A DNA stretch of 16,930 nt from an uncultured Candidatus Saccharibacteria bacterium (GCA_948944455.1 CARBES010000023.1:1-16930), one strand, 5' to 3'; counted from the first letter of the stretch, positions 1 to 6,680 are shown. The notes: a model not told the origin generated them from the sequence alone. Program-made: numbers and translations.

Positions 1-29
1 GCTAACGCCCTCATATAAAAGCCAGCCAA

Positions 30-182
30 AACAAAAACGACACCGCAAAGGGGTGCTTATACAATTCACCTTCTGCAACCTTTCGATCACCGAGCAAATC
101 GTCCCATTACGGTGCCGTTCATATCGGTGATACAAAAAATTACAAAAATAAAGTTGCATCGTATTAATGAATTGTATAAGCA
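30..182 (-). ncRNA. candidate structured RNA (class unknown) or long 5' leader
   Basis: Read on the minus strand this stretch folds by nested perfect complementarity. A 15-bp closing stem pairs 168-182 with 54-68, a 6-bp stem pairs 153-158 with 74-79, and an 8-bp stem pairs 124-131 with 86-93. A small hairpin lies at 109-118. An extended -10 promoter at 188-196 would start the RNA at about 181, which is the first base of the closing stem. Just past the closing stem a short hairpin (52-55 with 41-44) is followed by a T-rich run (minus-strand 36-26), a plausible weak terminator, giving an RNA of about 150 nt. I could not match it to tmRNA, SRP, RNase P or a riboswitch I know. A 6S-like role is possible from the long-hairpin shape but unproven. 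It could also be the leader of a gene beyond the left edge, since an ATG occurs at 14-12 on the minus strand. Confidence 0.45.
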
Positions 183-187
183 ATTCC

Positions 188-213
188 ATTATACCACACT
201 TTCCTAAAGTCAA
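188..213 (-). promoter_or_regulatory. extended -10 promoter for the candidate RNA
   Basis: The minus strand reads TGG-TATAAT across 196-188, a perfect extended -10. A TTGACT lies at 213-208, but only 14 bases separate it from the -10, too short for a standard -35. The extended -10 probably carries the promoter. Predicted start near 181. Confidence 0.6.
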
Positions 214-248
214 GCGTTATATTTAACCTTCCATTATCCTCCCCTTAA

Positions 249-479
249 TTACTCTATGGCTAGACAACGGAGGGAGAAGCCGAAGTAACGATAATTTAAG
301 TCTTGCGGGTTAGTGTCTGGGTTGACAGGATCTTGCGGATTAGTCGGATAATGAAAAGCTAAGTAATAATAAAATGTTTGGTCGCTGCTACTTGTTCTAA
401 GTGACTCAGAAAATCCCCAAGAGCCAACGTTGTTTATGTACCCATCTCTTATCGTAGTGTGACCGCTGCGGACGAAGAA
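249..479 (-). pseudogene. C-terminal remnant of a FISUMP-like surface protein
   Basis: The minus-strand frame ending in TAA at 251-249 encodes about 76 residues. They begin near FFVRSG, continue through GYINNVGSWG and YYYLAFHYPTNPQD, and finish with YRYFGFSLRCLAIE. The order 'VRSG, short loop, NVGSxG, aromatic Tyr run, Pro/Asn-rich insert, GFSLRC' is the C-terminal signature of the Fibrobacter-succinogenes-major-paralogous-type domain, which I recall as frequent in cell-surface and pilin-like proteins of Saccharibacteria. The expected Trp-Ser-Ser after NVGSxG is replaced by FSESLR. No start codon or upstream part of the domain is visible: further upstream the frame runs antisense into the MerR gene. 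A decayed fragment is therefore most likely. A TNPQD unit occurs twice, about 11 residues apart, with matching DNA near 301-314 and 332-345. Confidence 0.6.
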
Positions 480-488
480 AAGGAATAA

Positions 489-497
489 TGCTATAAT
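489..497 (+). promoter_or_regulatory. extended -10 promoter, merR-like gene (leaderless)
   Basis: TGC-TATAAT ends at 497, only 6 bases before the ATG at 504. A start about 7 bases after the -10 would coincide with the initiation codon, so the mRNA should be leaderless. There is no Shine-Dalgarno sequence and no convincing -35. Confidence 0.7.
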
Positions 498-503
498 TAG
501 CTT

Positions 504-905
504 ATGGATACAGAAGAAACACTTAGCCTACGGCAGGCTAGTTCAATATTAGGAATTACGACCTCTAAATTACGGAGATTTTGTAATCGCGGCCTAATTC
601 AACATGTACGACGAACAAAGTCTGGCTATCGAATTCTCAGCATGGCGCAGGTTGATTGGGTCAAGACATTAGTCTATTTTGACCGTTGCGGTATGAGTAC
701 AGCGGAGATAAAGAAGTATCGAGACCTATGTCGCAAAGGACGCATAACTCTAACCGAGCGGAAGGCTATACTACTAACAAAGAAACGCCAGCTCTGGCAA
801 GAGCTAGAAGACTTACGGGAAAATATCGATTTCATCGAACGAAAAGAGGAACTTTTCGACACGTTGGAGCCTAACGAAGATACACCATTTGGCGACTGGG
901 TCTAA
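504..905 (+). CDS. MerR-family transcriptional regulator
   Basis: A 133-residue DNA-binding regulator. The N-terminal winged helix-turn-helix spans about residues 7-75. SLRQASSILGI and TSKLRRFCNRGLI match the MerR recognition region, followed by the wing GYRILS and the second motif FDRCGMSTAEIKKY. Residues about 83-117 are rich in Lys, Glu and Leu with heptad character, the usual dimerisation coiled coil. Little follows it, so there is no large effector-binding domain. The layout resembles short stress-responsive MerR proteins of the NmlR/AdhR kind. Cysteines at 27, 62 and 76 could sense thiol stress, but that is inference. The start is fixed by the promoter, which ends 6 bases upstream. It stands alone between a surface-gene remnant and tRNA-Lys, so its targets are not evident. 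Paired hairpins follow the stop. Confidence 0.85.
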   Translation: MDTEETLSLRQASSILGITTSKLRRFCNRGLIQHVRRTKSGYRILSMAQVDWVKTLVYFDRCGMSTAEIKKYRDLCRKGRITLTERKAILLTKKRQLWQELEDLRENIDFIERKEELFDTLEPNEDTPFGDWV

Positions 906-909
906 CCGC

Positions 910-937
910 AAACTCTATCTACGAATAGAGTTTTATT
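910..937 (+). terminator. hairpin terminator after the MerR gene
   Basis: A 9-bp perfect stem pairs 910-918 with 925-933 around a 6-base loop, followed by TTTTATT. It lies 5 bases after the stop codon of the regulator, a typical place for an intrinsic terminator. The same stem core recurs at 964-989. Confidence 0.65.
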
Positions 938-963
938 CTACCTCACCCCTGTTAGCTCATTGC

Positions 964-989
964 AAAACTCTATCAGCTGATAGAGTTTT
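964..989 (+). repeat. 26-bp perfect palindrome related to the preceding hairpin
   Basis: Positions 964-976 are the exact reverse complement of 977-989. The flanking halves share the core AACTCTAT / ATAGAGTT with the terminator at 910-933. A second terminator arm or a regulator-binding site are both possible. The palindrome has no spacer, which suits a protein-binding dyad at least as well as an RNA hairpin. Confidence 0.6.
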
Positions 990-1018
990 AACAAATAGCT
1001 AGATTACCAGAAAACTTC

Positions 1019-1042
1019 AAAAAAATAAGTCCCGAAGGACTT
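1019..1042 (-). terminator. intrinsic terminator of the tRNA-Lys transcript (bidirectional)
   Basis: The minus strand reads AAGTCC-TTCG-GGACTT then A and seven T. This is a 6-bp stem capped by a stable UUCG tetraloop with a strong U-tract. On the plus strand the same hairpin is followed by additional T residues, so it can also stop transcription coming from the MerR side. Confidence 0.85.
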
Positions 1043-1054
1043 TTTCAGGGACTT

Positions 1055-1091
1055 GGTGAATTGGTTTTACTGCGTAAAACCGCTTCTCACC
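1055..1091 (-). other. folded element in the tRNA-Lys 3' trailer
   Basis: Two nested stems: 5 bp pairing 1087-1091 with 1055-1059, and 8 bp pairing 1074-1081 with 1063-1070 around a 3-base loop. A small internal loop separates them (5 bases against 3). The element lies between tRNA-Lys and its terminator and should be part of the primary transcript. Its 3' edge repeats the tRNA end (TCACCAAGT). Confidence 0.5.
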
Positions 1092-1138
1092 TGCGTTCTT
1101 TCGAGAAAGTAAGCAAGCTTCCTTTTTACTCAAGAACT

Positions 1139-1215
1139 TGGTGAGTCGGGTGGGAATCGAACCCACGACACCAGGCTTAAGAGGCCCGTGCTCTAACCAT
1201 CTGAGCTACCGACCC
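1139..1215 (-). tRNA. tRNA-Lys (anticodon CUU)
   Basis: The complete cloverleaf is readable on the minus strand. The acceptor GGGTCGG pairs with CCGACTC with one G-T wobble. The D arm is GCTC/GAGC, and the anticodon stem CGGGC/GCCTG encloses the loop CTCTTAA with anticodon CTT. The T arm is GTGGG/CCCAC with loop TTCGATT. The discriminator is A, and the 3' CCA is encoded at 1141-1139. It decodes AAG lysine codons. A 28-base leader and a roughly 100-base trailer flank it, so maturation needs 5' and 3' processing. Confidence 0.97.
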
Positions 1216-1224
1216 ACAAGGGGA

Positions 1225-1258
1225 GATAGATTACCTCTATCCGTGTTTGATTATACCA
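1225..1258 (-). promoter_or_regulatory. tRNA-Lys promoter and leader hairpin
   Basis: TGG-TATAAT lies on the minus strand at 1258-1250, giving a predicted start near 1243. A 6-bp hairpin (1225-1230 with 1236-1241, 5-base loop) fills most of the short leader just before the mature tRNA 5' end at 1215. Confidence 0.7.
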
Positions 1259-1388
1259 CCATTATCTATAAAAATAAATAGCAAAATGCAAAAACCGTCG
1301 AAATTCCCCACTTTTCGCCACAAAACATCACGCAAAATGAAGAAAATGACATTTTTGCAAGGTTTCACGAGCCAAGCCTTGTTCGTAT

Positions 1389-1394
1389 TATAAT
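1389..1394 (+). promoter_or_regulatory. -10 box of the VanZ-RDD gene
   Basis: TATAAT ends 10 bases before the ATG at 1405. There is no Shine-Dalgarno sequence between them, so the transcript would have at most about 4 untranslated bases. Unlike the other promoters here it lacks the upstream TG. An 8-bp inverted pair, TGCAAAAA near 1283 and TTTTTGCA near 1352, lies upstream with no evident role. Confidence 0.5.
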
Positions 1395-1404
1395 TAAATA
1401 GTCT

Positions 1405-2532
1405 ATGCAGGCCTACGTCGAAGTTATAAAAACTGCTTTTCTGGTATTTCCGCTAATCGCTTTTTTGATTAGCTTGCCTTTTATTCTTTGGCAATATCAT
1501 AAATACGGTTCGATTTCCTTTTGGCGGGCGCTGATTATTTATTCGTTCGTCTTCTACCTAACTTGCGCTTATTTTCTAGTCATAATGCCGCTGCCAACTG
1601 TAAACGAAGTCGCCGCAATGACTTCACCGCGTACGCAGCTAATTCCCTTTAAATTCGTAGTGGACTTTTTCGAGCATACGTCGCTAAACGTGATGGATAT
1701 ACGAACTTATCTTCCGGCATTGTCTGAGTCGTATTTTTTCGTGCCGGTTTATAATATTCTACTCACACTGCCGTTCGGGATTTATCTACGATATTTTTGC
1801 AAATGTAACCTGCGCCAAGTCGCAATCGGAACTTTTCTACTAAGCCTATTTTTCGAGCTAACCCAGCTAAGTGGGCTCTATTTTATCTACCCGCGAGGAT
1901 ATAGACTGTTCGACGTTGATGATTTGTTGCTGAATACAATCGGCGGAATAATTGGATATGCAATAGCACAGCCGCTAGTACGAGTTCTGCCGGATCCGGA
2001 CAAAATTACTGAAGTTACACGAGAGAAAAGCAAAATCGTCTCCGGGTTGCGTCGCTCGCTAGCGTTTTCGTTGGATTTAGTTTTGTGTCTGATCGGTGGT
2101 CTATTTTTGGAGATAATTCTACCGAGCGAAGTAGGTGGGTTTTGGCCGATTAGCCTTGCGATAGCGATATACTATTTCCTCTTACCAATCCCACTAAACG
2201 GTAGCACGCCGGTCGAAAAATTTCTCAACCTACGCGTCGTCGATACGAATATGCGAACGAACTTCTGGCGAATGTGGCTAAGACGAGTTGTTTTTATCGC
2301 GATGTATATAGTGTTGCCGGAGGTGGTGCTTTGGGTCTGGGGTACGCTCACGCTGAACCAAAATAGCTACGTAATTCTAACTTTATTCGTCGTAATAGGA
2401 TTTCTGTTCTACTTCGGGATTACCGGCATCCGTTTTCTTTTTACGACCGAACCGATGTTTTACGAAAAGTTAAGCAAAACGCGACTCATTAACACACTTG
2501 AACCAACAAGAAGTGAACCCGACGTCAAATAA
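1405..2532 (+). CDS. VanZ-like and RDD-domain integral membrane protein
   Basis: A 375-residue polytopic membrane protein. Two hydrophobic helices open the protein (about 10-28 and 41-61). The VanZ-like domain follows to about residue 190, with conserved ELTQ (151-154) and FDVDDLLLNTIGG (169-181), which match the VanZ core 'E.xQ ... D..D...N..G'. From about residue 210 an RDD-type domain begins with LRRSLAFSLDL, placing the Arg and Asp that name the family, and continues with PVEKFLNLRVVD (259-270) and three further hydrophobic stretches to about residue 356. VanZ proteins confer low-level glycopeptide resistance in some Gram-positives. The native role is unclear, and an envelope or transport function is inferred. 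VanZ plus RDD architecture is known in other bacteria. It lies 26 bases upstream of murB, which has its own promoter in the gap. Confidence 0.85.
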   Translation: MQAYVEVIKTAFLVFPLIAFLISLPFILWQYHKYGSISFWRALIIYSFVFYLTCAYFLVIMPLPTVNEVAAMTSPRTQLIPFKFVVDFFEHTSLNVMDIRTYLPALSESYFFVPVYNILLTLPFGIYLRYFCKCNLRQVAIGTFLLSLFFELTQLSGLYFIYPRGYRLFDVDDLLLNTIGGIIGYAIAQPLVRVLPDPDKITEVTREKSKIVSGLRRSLAFSLDLVLCLIGGLFLEIILPSEVGGFWPISLAIAIYYFLLPIPLNGSTPVEKFLNLRVVDTNMRTNFWRMWLRRVVFIAMYIVLPEVVLWVWGTLTLNQNSYVILTLFVVIGFLFYFGITGIRFLFTTEPMFYEKLSKTRLINTLEPTRSEPDVK

Positions 2533-2540
2533 AGATATTA

Positions 2541-2549
2541 TGGTATAAT
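2541..2549 (+). promoter_or_regulatory. extended -10 promoter of murB-folD
   Basis: TGG-TATAAT ends 9 bases before the ATG at 2559. No Shine-Dalgarno sequence is present. An earlier ATG at 2554 opens a two-codon frame (ATG ATA TGA) and cannot be the start. The promoter begins 8 bases after the VanZ-RDD stop codon. Confidence 0.7.
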
Positions 2550-2558
2550 ATATATGAT

Positions 2559-3629
2559 ATGAAACTTCGTGAGAATGTACCGATTTCAACAATGACAACG
2601 ATGCGCTTAGGCGGTGCAGCGCGGTTCGTACTCGAAGTAGAGACGCTGGAAGATATCCCGGCAGCATATAGTTTTGCAAGCGAACGAAATCTGCCGGTCT
2701 GGGTCATGGGTAGCGGAGCAAATACGATTAGCTGCGACGAAGGGTTTGAGGGAGTAGTAATCCTTAACAAGCTAAAAGGCCTATCCGTTAAAACACCGAA
2801 CGGTCTGGTTGACGTGCGAAAGATGGGTAGTGATGACTTTGGCGATGAAATTATCCTACATGGAATGGGCGGAGAAATCTGGGATGACGTCGTGGAGTTC
2901 GCCTGTGAACATGGCTACACCGGGATCGAAGCTCTAAGTAAGATCCCGGGGACACTCGGAGCAGCACCCGTGCAGAATATTGGCGCCTACGGACAAGATG
3001 TGGCGCAAGTACTAGAACGAGTGGAAGCTTTTGATACTGCAACTCAAAAGTTCGTAACGATCGAAAAAGCCGATATGGGGCTAGGGTATAGACGTTCGCG
3101 TTTCAACCATGGCTCAGAAATAGGACGGTATTTTATCTTCTCGGTAACACTAAGGCTAAAGAAAGGCCAGTTATTGCAACCATTTTATAATTCCCTGCAA
3201 CGCTATATTGATGAACATGGCGAAACGGATTTTTCACCGAAAAATATTCGGAAAATGGTTTCGGCAATTCGTAGCGACAAGTTACCAGACCCAGAAGAAG
3301 TCGCAAGTGCTGGGAGCTTTTTCAAGAATGTTTATGTCGATAAAGCCGGCGCAGATGAGGCTGAGGCTAAAGGCATTCCGGTCTGGCGAAGCAAGGATGG
3401 TCGCGGGAAAATCAATTCTGGCTGGCTGATTGAAGCTTGCGGCTTAAAGGGTAAAGAGCTTCATGGATTCCGCATAAGCGAAAAGGCAGCGCTAGTCCTC
3501 ATTAATGAGTCAGCGAAAAGTTATGAGGATTTAACTCGGGCGCGAACAGAGATTACTGATGCAGTCTTCGAAAAATTTGGTTATCGCCTTGAACAAGAGC
3601 CGGTAGAGATACAGGAGATGAATAAATGA
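2559..3629 (+). CDS. murB: UDP-N-acetylenolpyruvoylglucosamine reductase (MurB)
   Basis: Cytoplasmic flavoenzyme that reduces UDP-GlcNAc-enolpyruvate, the MurA product, to UDP-N-acetylmuramate with NADPH. It has 356 residues, close to the family norm. The FAD-binding part shows TTMRLGGAARF (13-23), GSGANT (51-56) and the highly typical IPGTLGAAPVQNIGAYG (129-145). YRRSRF follows at 177-182. The catalytic serine is in SAGSFFKN (Ser253), and SGWLIEACGLKG (287-298) and the C-terminal Glu region complete the fold. The 'RxxKLPDP ... GSFFKN' arrangement resembles type I MurB, as in E. coli. Its stop overlaps the folD start by four bases (ATGA), implying translational coupling. The partner MurA lies about 8.6 kb downstream on the same strand. 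Confidence 0.96.
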   Translation: MKLRENVPISTMTTMRLGGAARFVLEVETLEDIPAAYSFASERNLPVWVMGSGANTISCDEGFEGVVILNKLKGLSVKTPNGLVDVRKMGSDDFGDEIILHGMGGEIWDDVVEFACEHGYTGIEALSKIPGTLGAAPVQNIGAYGQDVAQVLERVEAFDTATQKFVTIEKADMGLGYRRSRFNHGSEIGRYFIFSVTLRLKKGQLLQPFYNSLQRYIDEHGETDFSPKNIRKMVSAIRSDKLPDPEEVASAGSFFKNVYVDKAGADEAEAKGIPVWRSKDGRGKINSGWLIEACGLKGKELHGFRISEKAALVLINESAKSYEDLTRARTEITDAVFEKFGYRLEQEPVEIQEMNK

Positions 3630-4474
3630 AAGAACTGAATGGAGCCGAGATTGCTGGCTACATGAAAGCAAATCAAGCGCACACTGTTAAAGCTTTACGT
3701 TCGCGAAAAGTGCGTCCAAAGCTGGTTATTATTCGCGATAACAATATTCCTGTAATTAATAAGTATGTTAAGCTAAAGCAACGCTACGGCTCAGATATAG
3801 GCGTGGAAGTGGAAGATTGGTTACGCGACGACGTCAAAACAGCAATCGAAGAGGCTAATAACGACCCGAACGTGCATGGAATTATTGTACAGCTTCCGCT
3901 TAAAGACATGTCGAATGTTGATGAGATCGTAGCAAGAATTACTCCCCAAAAAGACGTCGATGGTCTAGCAAGTGATATTCACGCCAGGGATAATGTAGAA
4001 AACGAATATCCATCCCATGATATAATTTTTGAGTCAGCGACGGCGACGGCAGTGAACTGGCTGTTGGCTGGATACGACGTAGATCTCGCGAACAATAAGA
4101 TCGCAGTGGTTGGACGAGGACGGTTAGTCGGGCGCCCGTTGATTCGAATGTGGCGAAATTCCGGCTATGATGTGACGGTTTTTGGGCATGATAGCGATTT
4201 GTCGGAACTGAAGGATTTTCCGATTATCGCGACAGCGACTGGCGTGCCACATCTGATTAAGAGCGAGATGGTGCGACCAGGAGCAATAGTCGTAGACGCC
4301 GGGACGGCAAGCGAAGGCGGAGTGCTGGTCGGCGACGTTGACGATGAAGTACGGAGGCGGAGCGACCTCGCAGCGATTACGCCGAGAGTCGGCGGAGTTG
4401 GGCCGCTGACCGTAACGACGCTGTTTGAACACGTGTTGATCGCGGCTGGTAAGACTACTCAGAAGAAGAGTTAG
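3626..4474 (+). CDS. folD: FolD-like methylenetetrahydrofolate dehydrogenase/cyclohydrolase
   Basis: A 282-residue bifunctional enzyme of one-carbon metabolism, interconverting 5,10-methylene-THF and 10-formyl-THF with NADP. The substrate-site pair Tyr47 and Lys51 sits in NKYVKLK. GIIVQLPL (85-92), PQKDVDGL (107-114), the Rossmann segment VVGRGRLVGRP (161-171), LVGDVDDEV and GGVGPLT (256-262) are all recognisable. The usual PCTP motif is absent: the corresponding stretch is FESATATAV (135-143). The later His-Ser...Thr motif is weak (FGHDSDL). The catalytic lysine is kept, so activity is plausible but altered kinetics or cofactor use are possible. It starts inside the murB stop, and an intrinsic terminator follows directly. 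Confidence 0.9.
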   Translation: MKELNGAEIAGYMKANQAHTVKALRSRKVRPKLVIIRDNNIPVINKYVKLKQRYGSDIGVEVEDWLRDDVKTAIEEANNDPNVHGIIVQLPLKDMSNVDEIVARITPQKDVDGLASDIHARDNVENEYPSHDIIFESATATAVNWLLAGYDVDLANNKIAVVGRGRLVGRPLIRMWRNSGYDVTVFGHDSDLSELKDFPIIATATGVPHLIKSEMVRPGAIVVDAGTASEGGVLVGDVDDEVRRRSDLAAITPRVGGVGPLTVTTLFEHVLIAAGKTTQKKS

Positions 4475-4477
4475 AAG

Positions 4478-4508
4478 AAATCCGCCCCGGAGAAGAGGCG
4501 GATTTTTT
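4478..4508 (+). terminator. terminator of murB-folD, shared with the convergent gene
   Basis: A 9-bp perfect stem pairs 4478-4486 with 4497-4505 around a 10-base loop and ends in six T. It starts 4 bases after the folD stop. The MATE-fusion gene ends at 4524 on the other strand. The minus-strand tail (TTTCTT) is weaker, but the hairpin can serve both directions. Confidence 0.85.
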
Positions 4509-4523
4509 ATGGCAGGAAGTATA

Positions 4524-6527
4524 TTAAGCCTTGTTCGAGGCGAGGTCAGCGATAATTGCAGCGACCTTTTCCTTGCCGAGTGAGGCGTCGATACAGAGAT
4601 CGTAATTCTCTGGACTTCCCCATTTTTGGCCAGAAATTAGACTGTAATATTCAGCACGGTTCTTGTCGGCGCGATCGATATTTTTTGTGGCAGCTTTCTC
4701 ATCGTCGTTATACATGGACATAATATTCTTGACACGGTAGGACTTCGGAGCATAGATAAAGACGCGGAGGAGTTGTTTATTATTGCGCAGGACATAATCA
4801 GCGGCGCGACCGACGATAACGCAAGAACCCTGCTTGGCGATTTGTTTAAGGACAGCGTCCTGAGCTTCGATGGCATATTTTGCTGGAGAGGTCGTAAGAT
4901 AGAGCTCGTGAGCAAGTTCTTCCCCATCATTACTATTCACTTTTTTGATATACTCGCGGTCGAGGCCACTTTCCTTCGCGGCTAGCGCCGTAAGTTCCTT
5001 ATAGTAATATGAGATGCCGAGTTGCTTCGCGACGAGCTCACCGATTTTCTTACCCTGGGAGCCGTGCTGGCGAGCTATCGTAATAACAACACCCGGGTGA
5101 GATGGTTGCAAAACGACTTCTTGCGCAGTATTCTTTGCGTTGCGGTGACCGAGATGGCGGAAATAAACCACAACCAAAGAAACCGAGATTACAATACCGA
5201 TAATATCAGCGACGGGAGCAGCCCAGAGAATACCGTTTATATTATTCATGACCTGCGGCAAAATAATAACCAGAGGGACAAAGAGGACGATATCGCGCGA
5301 GAGTGAGACAATAGCAGCCTTGAGTGGCTCACCAACAGCCTGAAAGAAGATCGAGATAACCTTAATAATACAAGTAAAAGTAATTAACGAAAGGAAGATA
5401 CGAAAAGTAAGAGTTGCGAACTGCATATAGAGCTCAGGGTTCTGTGAGTTCGAGCCGAAAATCGCGATGATTGGCTGCGGGCAGAGCTCAAAGATGACCG
5501 TCGCAATGAGCCCAACAATAACCACTGCAGTAAGACATTTACGGAAAGTTTCACGGACGCGGCCGGTCTCGCCGGCGCCAATATTGTAGCCGAGGATCGG
5601 TTGCGCACCAATGATAATACCCATTGCAATACTAAGGACAATCGTGAAGACTTTCATACAGATGCCGATAATTGCAAGCGGGTCGTTCGCACCATATTCT
5701 GATTGAGCGCCATAGGTAGCGAGCATTTTGTTACAGACCATAGAAATAATCACGATCGAAAACTGAGTGATGAGAGTAGAAATACCAAGCTTAGCGATGT
5801 TACCGAGGACTTGGCCCTGCGGTTTAAAGCTAGTGAGGGAGAGCTTGAAAGTCTTCGTATGAGTGAGGTAAATAATGGAGATAATGAGAGTGATAATCTG
5901 GCCGGTGATAGTTGCCCAAGCGGCACCCTGGATACCCCAGTTGAAGGCAAAAATGAAGATCGGATCGAGGATAATGTTCGTCACGGCGCCAGCCACCGTC
6001 GCAATCATGGCAAAAGCCGGTGAGCCATCGGCACGGATTACGGAGTTCAGCATGTAACCCAACATGTAAATCGGGAAGAAACTGAGGATAATGAAGAAAT
6101 ACTGTTTCGCATAGACGATGTTGTCGGCGCTAGCACCGAAGAGACCGAGAATCTGGTCGGCAAAGATAAAACCAAGCGCGACGAGGACTACGCTAAGCAA
6201 AAGTACGATGATAGTACTGCTACCAACAGCGCGATGAGAATTTTTCGTATCCTTGCGACCCTGACAGATCGAGAGAAAAGCAGCTGTACCATCACCGAAC
6301 ATCCCTGAGAGAGCAACAGCCACCAGCGTGAGCGGGAAAACGATCGAAGTCGCCGCATTACCGACTGCGCCAAGGCCTTCGGCCGTACCATGGCCGATGA
6401 AAATCTGGTCGACAATATTATATAGCGAGGTGATAAGCAAGGCAAGGATGCACGGAATCGAGAACTTCAAAAGTAGCTTCGAGATCTTCTCCTTCCCTAG
6501 ATATTTGTTTTCTTCGGCGTTTTGCAC
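4524..6527 (-). CDS. MATE-family transporter fused to a cytidylate-kinase-like domain
   Basis: A 667-residue two-part protein. Residues 1 to about 456 are a MATE-type multidrug/solute exporter with about 12 membrane helices. Family features include ISKLLLKFSIPCIL near the start, YNIVDQIFIGHG (36-47), RADGSP (165-170), NIILDPIFIFAFNWGIQGAAWAT (184-205) and the second-half equivalent GAQPILGYNIGAG (307-319). A linker of about 20 residues leads to a cytosolic domain (about 479-667) typical of the cytidylate kinase-like family. It has VITIARQHGSQGKKIGEL (481-498) as the glycine-rich nucleotide loop, YYKELTALAAKESGLD, SCVIVGRAADYVL (568-580), LRVFIYAP (587-594) and YDLCIDASLG. The frame is open throughout, with no internal stop. 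The start is GTG at 6527, supported by AAAGGAG six bases upstream. How kinase and exporter cooperate is unknown; nucleotide sensing or modification of a substrate are inferences. Confidence 0.9.
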   Translation of the reverse strand: MQNAEENKYLGKEKISKLLLKFSIPCILALLITSLYNIVDQIFIGHGTAEGLGAVGNAATSIVFPLTLVAVALSGMFGDGTAAFLSICQGRKDTKNSHRAVGSSTIIVLLLSVVLVALGFIFADQILGLFGASADNIVYAKQYFFIILSFFPIYMLGYMLNSVIRADGSPAFAMIATVAGAVTNIILDPIFIFAFNWGIQGAAWATITGQIITLIISIIYLTHTKTFKLSLTSFKPQGQVLGNIAKLGISTLITQFSIVIISMVCNKMLATYGAQSEYGANDPLAIIGICMKVFTIVLSIAMGIIIGAQPILGYNIGAGETGRVRETFRKCLTAVVIVGLIATVIFELCPQPIIAIFGSNSQNPELYMQFATLTFRIFLSLITFTCIIKVISIFFQAVGEPLKAAIVSLSRDIVLFVPLVIILPQVMNNINGILWAAPVADIIGIVISVSLVVVYFRHLGHRNAKNTAQEVVLQPSHPGVVITIARQHGSQGKKIGELVAKQLGISYYYKELTALAAKESGLDREYIKKVNSNDGEELAHELYLTTSPAKYAIEAQDAVLKQIAKQGSCVIVGRAADYVLRNNKQLLRVFIYAPKSYRVKNIMSMYNDDEKAATKNIDRADKNRAEYYSLISGQKWGSPENYDLCIDASLGKEKVAAIIADLASNKA

Positions 6528-6573
6528 GATATTCTCCTTTTTAGCTTAGTATGGTTTGCTTTCGAGTCATCAA

Positions 6574-6613
6574 AAAGCGTATAACCGATTAGTGATTGAC
6601 GATTATACGCTTT
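6574..6613 (-). terminator. terminator hairpin overlapping a -10 box, upstream of the MATE fusion
   Basis: An 11-bp perfect inverted repeat pairs 6603-6613 with 6574-6584 around an 18-base loop. On the minus strand it ends in TTTTT, the form of an intrinsic terminator for read-through from lepA and the ATPase. The first arm contains TATAAT (6607-6602), a possible -10 for the MATE fusion with a start near 6595. Transcripts starting there would lack the first arm and so escape the hairpin. The dyad could also be an operator. Confidence 0.65.
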
Positions 6614-6680
6614 CTGAAAGATTACAAGCTGGGTCAACTCGTTGTATTTTAGCATAAAAATCAAGAAAATGCATAGTAAA

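Noticed and set aside
223..246. Shine-Dalgarno and ATG after the surface-protein remnant (minus strand)
   Set aside because: AAGGGGAGG precedes an ATG, but the frame ends after three codons (Met-Glu-Gly-stop). No supported product.
1051..1144. Attachment-site-like repeat at the tRNA-Lys 3' end
   Set aside because: The repeat is only 9 bp and 85 bp apart, with no integrase or mobile cargo between. A duplicated trailer element is simpler.
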